From positions 1 to 64,000 of the forward strand of contig JAINDK010000030.1 in assembly GCA_019931185.1 (NCBI GenBank): a DNA stretch of 64,000 nt, given 5' to 3'. Every line of letters starts with the position of its first letter. Positions within the stretch are counted from its first letter, which is position 1. Shown one piece after another: positions 17,940-24,383 of this stretch. The translations under genes were made by a program, and so were the position numbers. The notes beneath the pieces were generated by a model. It made no database searches. It was not told the DNA's origin and worked only from the letters and a program-made list of their open reading frames with translations. The DNA is from Bryobacter sp. CoA8 C33 (GTDB lineage Bacteria; Acidobacteriota; Terriglobia; Bryobacterales; Bryobacteraceae).

Positions 17940-18733
17940 AAGGATCTCTGGCTCACAATTCGAAGAGAGATGGAATGCGCACCTGGCGCGTTGGATTGAG
18001 AAACAAAGTCAGACTGATCGAGCCAGGCATGGGGAAAGAGCCCGGAATCAGATGAGGTGGCATGATAGGCGCCAGGCTGGAAGGCGATCTCGAGTTGGGG
18101 TGCGGCCACGAGGATCTGGGTGGTGGCGGGCACGGTAATCGAGACGATGCGCGAGGACGGGGCGGGTGCCGGGGAATGAGACACGTGGAAAGACCTCCAG
18201 GGACCAGCGAGGCAAATGCGGGGAGTGCTGCCTGAATCATCGCCGAGAGAAATCGAAAAATTGACTGGAGAAGTCCAGCGGGCCCGGAGGCTGAAGCAGG
18301 CGGCAAAGGGGCCGGAGAGGCTGACGGATTGGGACAAGGACAGGGGCGCTGGAGTGGGATTGGTCAGGATGAAAGCCGCGGGCTGACCGGGATCGGCGAA
18401 GGGCGCGACCGTGAGGCCGGGACTGGCGAGCCAGACGGAGGCCGTGAGATCGCGGGAGGCGGCGAGCAGGTTGCCGAGGGGGTCGGGGAAGGCGAAGGAG
18501 CGGGCGCCGTGGCCGGTGAGGGCGATGAAGCTGCGGAAACGCTGCCATTCGGCGTCGCTCAGATTGTCGTAGGCGAGCGACCAGGAGTAGCGCAGGAGGC
18601 TGTTCTGGGAATCACGGATCTCGCTGCCTTCGGGAAACAGGAGGCGCGGAATGAGACGTTCGATGGTGAGACGGATGGGCAATTGGGCGATGGCGCCGCC
18701 ATCGAGATGAGGGAAGACGATGGGGTCAGACAT
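17936..18733 (-). CDS. Tail protein with M-like N-terminal half and beta-rich C-terminal half
   Basis: A 265-residue protein. Its first about 110 residues share layout and motifs with the 115-residue gene just upstream: a tryptophan strand (WSLAYDNLSDAEW), then an aromatic FRSFIALTGH segment, then FAFPDP. That suggests duplication of a lambda gpM-type distal tail domain. The remainder is beta-rich and could be a carbohydrate-binding jelly roll. The start at 18733 overlaps the upstream gene by 8 bases (ATGTCTGA) and begins MSDPIVFPHLDGG. A longer in-frame N-terminus is antisense-like and rejected. Confidence 0.7.
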   Translation of the reverse strand: MSDPIVFPHLDGGAIAQLPIRLTIERLIPRLLFPEGSEIRDSQNSLLRYSWSLAYDNLSDAEWQRFRSFIALTGHGARSFAFPDPLGNLLAASRDLTASVWLASPGLTVAPFADPGQPAAFILTNPTPAPLSLSQSVSLSGPFAACFSLRARWTSPVNFSISLGDDSGSTPRICLAGPWRSFHVSHSPAPAPSSRIVSITVPATTQILVAAPQLEIAFQPGAYHATSSDSGLFPHAWLDQSDFVSQSNAPGAHSISLRIVSQRSL

Positions 18734-19073
18734 GGTGCACCTCGAGTTCGAGAGAGTAACGGAAGTCGCGACCGGCCACGAGGTTGAGAGTGGGGGAAGC
18801 GAGGCGGCAAGACGGGAATGTCTCACCGGTCCAGGGGTCGATGAAGTCGAAGAAATCGTTTACGGGCAGCGACTCGAAGAAAGAACGCAGGGAACGGGCT
18901 TCTTCCTCATTGAGCTGGGAGTAGTTGAGTTGCCAGACAGTTCGTGGCTGGTTGGAAGTGGCGTGAGTTTGGCGCTGGCCACCGAGGAAGAAGTGTTCCT
19001 GGTGGCGGGCCGGTTCGATGCGGCGGGCGGAGTATTGGGCGAGCTGGCCGGAGAGAAGCTGCGGGAAGGTCAT
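18726..19073 (-). CDS. Minor tail protein, lambda gpM-like
   Basis: A 115-residue protein of the size and layout of lambda gpM: RTVWQLNYSQLNEEEARSLRSF, then DFIDPWTGE and a final beta strand YSLELEVHHV. In siphoviruses this protein links the tape-measure complex to the tail tip. It starts 3 bases after the tape-measure stop and overlaps the next gene by 8 bases, matching H-M-L order in lambda. Assignment is by position, size and weak motif similarity. Confidence 0.7.
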   Translation of the reverse strand: MTFPQLLSGQLAQYSARRIEPARHQEHFFLGGQRQTHATSNQPRTVWQLNYSQLNEEEARSLRSFFESLPVNDFFDFIDPWTGETFPSCRLASPTLNLVAGRDFRYSLELEVHHV

Positions 19074-19075
19074 GG

Positions 19076-19681
19076 CTAGAGCTCACCGAGGTTGTCATTG
19101 ATTTCGTGATTGGACAGCATGGCCTTGCGGAGGGCGGCGGCGATATCATCGCTGCGGTCGAGAATGGATCGGCCATCGAGAGCCTGGATGGTGATGTTGA
19201 CGGGCGTGGGAGCAGGGGGGGCAGCTTGAGCGAGGCCGAGGGAGTCGCGGCGGAGGGCGGCGGGGGCCTGGTCGCGAGAGGAGGAGGCGGCAACATCGGT
19301 GCGTGTTGGGTTGGGAAACTCGAAGGGGGTCAAGGCTGGTGGTTCGCTTGAGGAGGAGCGGCCATTGAAGATGTTAAAGATGCCGCGCCAAACCGGGCCA
19401 AGGAAGAGGGTGGACAGGAGGTCGGAGCCACGGCGGGAAGAGAGGGGGTTGAAGGCGGAGAGTAACTGATTGGCGACGCCGGAGGACTGGGAGTTGGACT
19501 GAGGATTGGCGACGGCGTTGACGATGCGGCCGAGCGAACTGTGGGTATTGTTCGAGAGCTGTTGCACCTGACTGGATACGTTGAGGCTGTTGAGAGTCAG
19601 CTGTTCGATCATGGAATTGAGGATGGAGCCGATGCTCACGCCTGGGTTGGAGGTTTTGTCTTTGTTGGTGTCGTTATTCAT
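19076..19681 (-). CDS. Short tape-measure-type tail protein
   Basis: A 201-residue protein directly downstream of the tail-assembly chaperone pair, where siphoviruses encode the tape measure. It has a polar N-terminus, a helical segment with SILNSMIEQLTLNSL and VQQLSNN, a hydrophobic stretch (LLSTLFLGPVWRGIFNIF, about 90-107), a Pro-rich linker and a C-terminal helical cap with SILDRSDDIAAALRKAML. The start ATG at 19681 is preceded by AAGGA with about 9-base spacing and overlaps the stop of the frameshift extension. It is unusually short for a tape measure. At about 1.5 angstrom per residue it would specify a tail near 30 nm. Confidence 0.65.
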   Translation of the reverse strand: MNNDTNKDKTSNPGVSIGSILNSMIEQLTLNSLNVSSQVQQLSNNTHSSLGRIVNAVANPQSNSQSSGVANQLLSAFNPLSSRRGSDLLSTLFLGPVWRGIFNIFNGRSSSSEPPALTPFEFPNPTRTDVAASSSRDQAPAALRRDSLGLAQAAPPAPTPVNITIQALDGRSILDRSDDIAAALRKAMLSNHEINDNLGEL

Positions 19682-19988
19682 GGTCGGAATCCTTGAGATG
19701 AGTTCGGATGGCCAGGAGGGCGTCACAGTCGGCGGCGGGCCAGGCGAGGGCCTGGGCGGGGTCGACGGAGGCAGTCCAGCGGGAAAGCGAAATCCAGTAA
19801 TGCGCCATGGGCTCAATGGAGCTTTCGGGGCAGGCGAAAAAGAGAGCCGAGGAGCCGGCCCAGACAGGAGCCGCGGCGGGTTCCAGATGGAGGAAACCGC
19901 AGCGGCGTGTGGTCTCAAGCCCCCGCAGACGACAAGAGCCGCACTCCCAGCGGGGGCTGGAATTCAGGTATTGGAGGGCGGCAACTAA
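19674..19988 (-). CDS. Frameshift extension of tail-assembly chaperone (T part of GT)
   Basis: This is a 104-codon open frame in -1 relative to the upstream gene. It begins at the heptamer and ends with TAA across the ATG of the tape-measure gene. Its first ATG is at codon 61 and no ATG, GTG or TTG precedes that in frame, so it is unlikely to be translated independently. It starts LVAALQYLNSSPRWE and contains CGSC and RRCGF, a CxxC plus a third Cys, then WISLSRWTASVDP. Expected product: a GT fusion of about 229 residues made at low frequency, which in lambda recruits the tape measure to the tail tube protein. Confidence 0.75.
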   Translation of the reverse strand, partial: LVAALQYLNSSPRWECGSCRLRGLETTRRCGFLHLEPAAAPVWAGSSALFFACPESSIEPMAHYWISLSRWTASVDPAQALAWPAADCDALLAIRTHLKDSDHE

Positions 19989-19994
19989 TTTTTT
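19938..19994 (-). promoter_or_regulatory. Programmed -1 ribosomal frameshift site
   Basis: The heptamer A AAA AAT occupies 19988-19994 and immediately precedes the TAG stop (19985-19987) of the G-type gene. Five bases downstream of the heptamer, GCCGC (19978-19982) can pair with GCGGC (19938-19942). This outer stem encloses a second hairpin, CCAGC/GCTGG (19947-19951 and 19956-19960, 4-base loop). A slippery site followed by a structure at about 5-9 bases is the known design of -1 frameshift signals. Confidence 0.75.
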
Positions 19995-20362
19995 CGGCGG
20001 GTCTCGCTGAGGGCGATTTCGTCGCTTGCGCGGGCGAGCACTTCCAGGCAGAGGCTGGAAGGGGCCTGATGGAGAATCCAGTCGATATCGCGAGAAGGAA
20101 TGCCGGAATCGGGATCGGCGGTCTCCAGGGCGATGAGGCCGAGATCGAGGACGGCGTGGCTGAGATCCAACTCGAGAGACGCCATGGCAGCGAGGGTTTG
20201 TGGGTTGGGCTCGGGGGAGGCGGCGAGAAAGCGGATCCGGCTCATGAGCTCATGATTGGCGGCGAGAAAAGCGAGCCGCTGGGACAGTGAGATGCGGCGC
20301 ACCCGGATCATGAGACCCGGGTGCGCGGCGGAGGGATAACTGGACTCGAGAAGGAGCTGCAT
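19985..20362 (-). CDS. Tail-assembly chaperone, G-type
   Basis: A 125-residue helical protein located between the tail-tube gene and the tape-measure gene, the invariant place of lambda G-type chaperones. It starts 3 bases after the tube-gene stop. It ends RRKN on a run of six A residues before TAG, and the -1 frame is open beyond it. Sequence similarity to a named family is not evident to me; such chaperones diverge strongly and are usually found by position and frameshift. Role: binds the tape measure and brings tail-tube subunits during assembly. Confidence 0.75.
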   Translation of the reverse strand: MQLLLESSYPSAAHPGLMIRVRRISLSQRLAFLAANHELMSRIRFLAASPEPNPQTLAAMASLELDLSHAVLDLGLIALETADPDSGIPSRDIDWILHQAPSSLCLEVLARASDEIALSETRRKN

Positions 20363-20365
20363 GGG

Positions 20366-21535
20366 TTATCGCATCGCCAGGAAGACTTCATCGTTGGCAG
20401 CGCCCAGGGCGAGAGCGTTGCGGAACTGCCAGAGCAGGCGAGGCTGGGAGTCGTTAAAAGCCGGTACCGGGAAGAGGACGGCGGGCAGGTAGATGGCAAA
20501 CAGGGAGCCGGGTTGGGTGCCCATCTGGAGCATGACGGAGAGGGGCTGGTTGAGTGTGGCGCTCGAGTACAGGACCTGACTGATGAGGTCATTGCGCTCA
20601 AAGAGGGTGAGGTCGAGGGAGACCTTACGGCGGCCGAGGACAAAACCCTTGGTTTCGTAGCAGCCGAACTCGTCCGTGCGGGGTTCGATGTTGTTCTCGA
20701 TGCGAACTTCGGCCTGCGTGAGGGTGCAGAAACGCGAGGCGGGCGAGCCGATCCAGACCTGACCGAGGTGGCCGGCGATGGGGGCGCTGATGGCCGACTG
20801 GGCAGCTGGGGGCGGATCGGGGAACTGGAAGTTGACGCCGCCCACTCCGCTGACATTGTCATAGAGGGAGGTAGCGTAGCCGCGGGTTTCGACCTCGAGG
20901 AAATCGTTGTTGACGCGAATGCGCATCTGATCGGTTACGGCGCCGCTCACGAGGCGCTGCACGGCTTGAGCGGGAGCCCAGGTATCGAGGATCGAGAGCG
21001 GACGGACGGCATCGCCCGGGGCGAGATTGGCGCAGACCTGGAGATCGGAGGCAGGGGCCAGTTGAACCGAGAAGGGCGCGTTGAGAGTGAAGTCGCGGGG
21101 ACCGGCGATGGAGGCGACGAAACGAATTTCAGCGCCGAAGGCGAGGCCCATGCCAATGGTAAGGTTGGCATCGGCCTGGAGAGTCACGTTGACGCTGGAG
21201 GCGGCACTGACCTTGAGAGTGGCGCCGATGGCCATGGCATTGCCCATGCCGCTTTCAAGAAGGGGAGCGATAGCGGGCTTGGAGGTGGACCCGGACCAAC
21301 CGGTGCCGTAGCTTTCGAGATTGAACTCAAGCAATTCACGCTGTGGGCCGAGGACGGGGGATTCCGAGCGGAAGCCTGTCTTGTCGCGGCGAAAGAGTTG
21401 TTTGCGGTTGCTCGTCAGCGCAAAGCTGGTGACGGGCGCCAATTGGGCGTCAGCCATGGAGGCTAAGCCGGGAAAATCGGATTCCGATTTAAGGAAGATT
21501 CGATTGGACAAAGAGGCGATGTATTCGTTAGCCAT
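20366..21535 (-). CDS. Major tail-tube protein
   Basis: A 389-residue beta-rich protein starting MANEYIASLSNRIFL, followed by a long set of strands with the pattern SMADAQLAPVTSF and DEFGCYETKGFVLGRRKVSLDLTLFERND. The latter resembles tail-tube domains of the lambda gpV/siphovirus type that stack in hexameric rings. It sits between the tail-terminator-like gene and the G chaperone, with 2-3 base gaps on both sides. An inserted region with EIRFVASIAGPRDFTL may form an outer decoration domain. Tube identity is inferred from fold-like pattern and order. Confidence 0.75.
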   Translation of the reverse strand: MANEYIASLSNRIFLKSESDFPGLASMADAQLAPVTSFALTSNRKQLFRRDKTGFRSESPVLGPQRELLEFNLESYGTGWSGSTSKPAIAPLLESGMGNAMAIGATLKVSAASSVNVTLQADANLTIGMGLAFGAEIRFVASIAGPRDFTLNAPFSVQLAPASDLQVCANLAPGDAVRPLSILDTWAPAQAVQRLVSGAVTDQMRIRVNNDFLEVETRGYATSLYDNVSGVGGVNFQFPDPPPAAQSAISAPIAGHLGQVWIGSPASRFCTLTQAEVRIENNIEPRTDEFGCYETKGFVLGRRKVSLDLTLFERNDLISQVLYSSATLNQPLSVMLQMGTQPGSLFAIYLPAVLFPVPAFNDSQPRLLWQFRNALALGAANDEVFLAMR

Positions 21536-21537
21536 GG

Positions 21538-22029
21538 TTATTCCTGCCAGAGGTGAATTTCGAAAGAGATCGTGGCGTTTTGCACGAAGTTGAGGCCGCC
21601 CCGGGAAACGGGCGAAACGTCGACGTGAAAGCCGCCGGCATAGAAGACGCCGTCGGCCCAGAGGCCCTGATTGCGATTGAGAACATCGCAGAGGGCATCG
21701 ACATAGTCGCCGAGGGCGGACTGGAGATCGGCGGCTTTTTCGTGAGTCAGAGTGAGTTCAAACTGCAAGCCGGCCAAGGCGCTGAAATCGGCCAGTTTAT
21801 CTTTTTGACCCCGATACATTTTCGTGAGCGCGATGGAGACGCGGGGAAAACGGTTGTCGGGAATGCGATCAGCGAGCTTCGCACTCCAGTAGGAAGTATC
21901 GACCGTGAAGCGGGCTTCGGTGGCGAGCGAGCCGCGGAGTTCCTCGATGGTCTCGATGCTGACCTTGAGACCGGAGGGGCCACTGAGCAATTCGCGCGCG
22001 GCGGAGACGGCGCGGGATGAGAGGTTCAT
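21538..22029 (-). CDS. Tail terminator/completion protein, gpU-like
   Basis: A 163-residue protein with alpha-beta layout: SGLKVSIETIEELRGSLATEARF at the N-terminus, RFPRVSIALTKMYRG in the middle, and a C-terminal strand ATISFEIHLWQE. Size and location, between the head-tail connector gene and the tail tube gene, match lambda gpU, which caps the tube and joins it to the head. Spacing to both neighbours is 2 bases. Assignment by context; a neck or virion-morphogenesis role is nearly certain, the exact one less so. Confidence 0.65.
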   Translation of the reverse strand: MNLSSRAVSAARELLSGPSGLKVSIETIEELRGSLATEARFTVDTSYWSAKLADRIPDNRFPRVSIALTKMYRGQKDKLADFSALAGLQFELTLTHEKAADLQSALGDYVDALCDVLNRNQGLWADGVFYAGGFHVDVSPVSRGGLNFVQNATISFEIHLWQE

Positions 22030-22031
22030 GG

Positions 22032-22793
22032 CTATCTCCAGAGCTGGGGCGAATGAATGAAGTATTGGTCCGGGAGTTGGGCTTCCGGGTTGGCAACCGG
22101 GGCGCCGATCGCGGGCAGGGAGGGTGTAACCTCGACGGTGGCGCCGGCGGGGACCGGAGCCGTGGTGGCGCGGTAGAGCGGATCAGAGGTTTCGCCGAGG
22201 AAGAGTAACCAGCCGGATACATTGGCCGGCAGGGAAGCGAAGCTCAACTGAGCGGTCTCGCCGTTTGTTAGATCGAGATTGAACTCGGAGCTGAGGGCGC
22301 CGACGGCGCCGCTGGCGGAAACGAAGCGAACGCGAGCGCGGAGGAAGCGCGGAGCGTTGGCGCCAGGAGCCAGCACAACGAAAGGCAAGGGAGCTTTGGG
22401 GATGGGCTGATAGACGATACCGATACCGGTTTCAAAGAGTTGAACGCGGGCGGCGTCGGCTTTCAGGTCGTAATACCGGGCCTGATCGCGATGAAGGGTG
22501 TTGTTCTGCAAGCAGGCGATGTCGGTATAGAACAGGCTCAGGGTGAGGAGACTGTGCCAACGCGCAAGGGGTTCGGTAACAACGATCTGGGAGAGAAGCT
22601 CTCGCGCCGCGAACTCGGACAGGCCGCTCTGACGGAGCAGGAAGCCAGTGACCTGGGTTTCGATTTCGTTCTGGGCGAGGCGCGATTTGGCTTCGATCGA
22701 GGTGGATTCCTGTTCGGAAAGGATCGTCAATTTGGTGTCGTAAGCCATCCAGTCGGTCAGGCAGGTGATGAGTTGATCTTTCAATAAGGCCAT
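22032..22793 (-). CDS. Head-tail connector-like protein with C-terminal Ig-like domain
   Basis: A 253-residue protein. Residues 1-130 are helical (MALLKDQLITCLTDWMAYDTKL.., QARYYDLKADAARVQL), as in adaptor or connector proteins downstream of the capsid gene. Residues about 140-235 are beta-rich (RARVRFVSASGAVGALSSEFNL.., LPANVSGWLLFLGETSDPLYR) and resemble a fibronectin/Ig fold. A similar segment occurs in the tail-tip protein, suggesting shared surface-decoration domains. Position between coat and tail terminator supports a neck role. I do not recognise a precise family. Confidence 0.55.
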   Translation of the reverse strand: MALLKDQLITCLTDWMAYDTKLTILSEQESTSIEAKSRLAQNEIETQVTGFLLRQSGLSEFAARELLSQIVVTEPLARWHSLLTLSLFYTDIACLQNNTLHRDQARYYDLKADAARVQLFETGIGIVYQPIPKAPLPFVVLAPGANAPRFLRARVRFVSASGAVGALSSEFNLDLTNGETAQLSFASLPANVSGWLLFLGETSDPLYRATTAPVPAGATVEVTPSLPAIGAPVANPEAQLPDQYFIHSPQLWR

Positions 22794-22826
22794 GGGCTTT
22801 TGCTCGATTCGTGGTTTGAGGAAAGA

Positions 22827-22856
22827 ACGGGACTGGCCCCGAGGGACCGGTCCCGT
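22827..22856 (-). terminator. Hairpin between coat gene and connector gene
   Basis: On the minus strand ACGGGAC (22850-22856) pairs with GTCCCGT (22827-22833). Most of the interior (GGTCCC with GGGGCC, one G-U pair) also pairs, giving a long stem with a 2-4 base loop. It is followed by TCTTTC. It may be a partial terminator or an RNA-stabilising hairpin that raises coat-protein mRNA over downstream tail mRNA. Confidence 0.5.
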
Positions 22857-22876
22857 CGAGAGAGGACGTCTGAGTG

Positions 22877-23785
22877 CTAGCTGCGCACCTGGACGCCGTG
22901 GTTGTTGCGGAGAATGGCGCAGCCGTACAAGCAGTCGACGGTGAACTGCTGGGACAGGGTGTCGGGCTGATAGCTCATGACGACGCGCACGCCGAAGTTG
23001 CCGAGTTCGGCGTATTCGGCGACGGCGCCGGTACCGGGCAGCGGCTGCGGAAGACGGCGGACAGCGAGACCGATGGCGTTCTTGGCGAAGGCCAAGTTAA
23101 AGGTGGTCAACGGACTGCCAGACTTACGGACGAACTGGGACCGGAAGACGTAGAAGTCCTTGAGGCGGCCGATGCTGCCCTCAATGATGGCTTTCAGACC
23201 CGCTTCGCCCGCGCGGGAGTATTCGCTGAAGCGGGGATTTTGACGCAGGGCGGAGTAGCCGCTGGCATCGACAACCAGATACTTCTGAGCGCTGGCCGGA
23301 ACCTTGGCGTTGAAGAGAGCGGTTTCCGCGTCGTCCACCACCTGTTCGGTGAGCGGAGTAGCGGCGGCACCGAGGGGCGTGTTGGCCGTAAAGGTATTTG
23401 CGAGCGCGAGCAGATCGGTTTCGACACGTTCGGCGAGGGCGACGATAGCGGGCTCCATATAGAGCTTGAGCAGGTCAGGTACGGCCAGAACCTTGGTGAC
23501 ATCGGGGATCTGGAAAGTAGCTTCGGCGTGGGTGTTCAGAACAATCTGCGCATTGCCGAGGTTGGGATTCTGGGTAACGACCGCGCCGCCACGGGCGAGG
23601 TTATTGGCGATCAGGGTCGGCGGCACGGGAACATTGACCGTGTCGCCAGCTTTTGCCAGGGTGGGCTCGAAGTCACGATTGACGAGGTTACCCATCACAA
23701 GATTGCCCATGAGGGCAGGCAGCGCATCGGCCGCAACGAGCTTCACGATCGCATTTGCAAGATTCGCATCGGTAATAGAAGGCAT
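22877..23785 (-). CDS. Major capsid (coat) protein, P22-coat-like
   Basis: A 302-residue HK97-fold coat protein. The N-terminal pattern NLVNRDFEPTLAKAGDTVNVPVPP is characteristic of P22 coat-like families. RLKDFYVFRSQF, LTTFNLAFAKNAIGLAVR and the final YGCAILRNN follow in the usual order. The P22-type coat needs a scaffold but no prohead protease, in accord with the scaffold gene upstream and the lack of a protease gene. It follows the scaffold gene by 22 bases. A strong hairpin downstream may boost its relative expression. Confidence 0.85.
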   Translation of the reverse strand: MPSITDANLANAIVKLVAADALPALMGNLVMGNLVNRDFEPTLAKAGDTVNVPVPPTLIANNLARGGAVVTQNPNLGNAQIVLNTHAEATFQIPDVTKVLAVPDLLKLYMEPAIVALAERVETDLLALANTFTANTPLGAAATPLTEQVVDDAETALFNAKVPASAQKYLVVDASGYSALRQNPRFSEYSRAGEAGLKAIIEGSIGRLKDFYVFRSQFVRKSGSPLTTFNLAFAKNAIGLAVRRLPQPLPGTGAVAEYAELGNFGVRVVMSYQPDTLSQQFTVDCLYGCAILRNNHGVQVRS

Positions 23786-23807
23786 TGAATTTCCTTTGTA
23801 AGTTGAG

Positions 23808-24383
23808 TTATTCGATCAGCAGGCCAGCCAGGCGCGCGATTTCCTTGCGCGCTCGGGCCATGTCTTCTTTACTCATCCCCGGCCGAATCGAATTGATATC
23901 GACTCCCGGGGATGATTGGGAGGAACGGCTGGAAGAGGTTGTACCGCTCCCACCCAAATTTCGTGCCGGCAGCAGTTCGGGATTGTCATCCACGAATTTG
24001 CGGAGGAATTCCGCTACCGGAATGGGACCTTCAGTGCCCTTGGCGTGGAGGGAACCATCGGAGTCCCGCTGAATATCGTCCTTGACAGCTTTAAAGGCTA
24101 AGTCGAGCTTGGCGACGCCGAGGCGCTGGAGTTCGGTGCGGATAACAGTTTCGCGCTCCATCGATTCGGCGCGGGCTTTGGAGCGGCGGTTCTCTTCGAT
24201 GACTTCGTTGAGGCGCTTTTCCATCAATTCCCGCTTGCGGCGTTCTTCTTCGAGTTCAGCCTTGTAGGCGGGTTCGGTACGTTTGTGTTGCACGGAAGAG
24301 TACTCTTCAAAAACCTCATGGATGAGTTTTTTGAGATCCGGCGAAGGACTTACCGGAAGGGAAGAATCGTTGTTTGAGTTCAT
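23808..24383 (-). CDS. Capsid scaffolding protein
   Basis: A 191-residue, highly charged protein with a long coiled coil (about 35-90; AELEEERRKRELMEKRLNEV and following). It then has a linker rich in Ser and Gly, and a basic helical C-terminus (MSKEDMARARKEIARLAGLL) of the kind that binds coat protein. Location between portal and coat genes is diagnostic. It overlaps the portal stop by 4 bases. Assignment by architecture and order. Confidence 0.8.
   Translation of the reverse strand: MNSNNDSSLPVSPSPDLKKLIHEVFEEYSSVQHKRTEPAYKAELEEERRKRELMEKRLNEVIEENRRSKARAESMERETVIRTELQRLGVAKLDLAFKAVKDDIQRDSDGSLHAKGTEGPIPVAEFLRKFVDDNPELLPARNLGGSGTTSSSRSSQSSPGVDINSIRPGMSKEDMARARKEIARLAGLLIE

Noticed and set aside
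16632-17999. 455-codon plus-strand frame inside the tail-tip gene
   Set aside because: Gly/Ala/Asp-rich translation typical of an antisense shadow; the minus-strand frame has phage motifs.
17936-18826. Longer start for the second M-like gene at 18826
   Set aside because: The additional 31 codons lie over the upstream gene in another frame and have no similarity; MSDPIVF with the ATGTCTGA overlap is the natural start.
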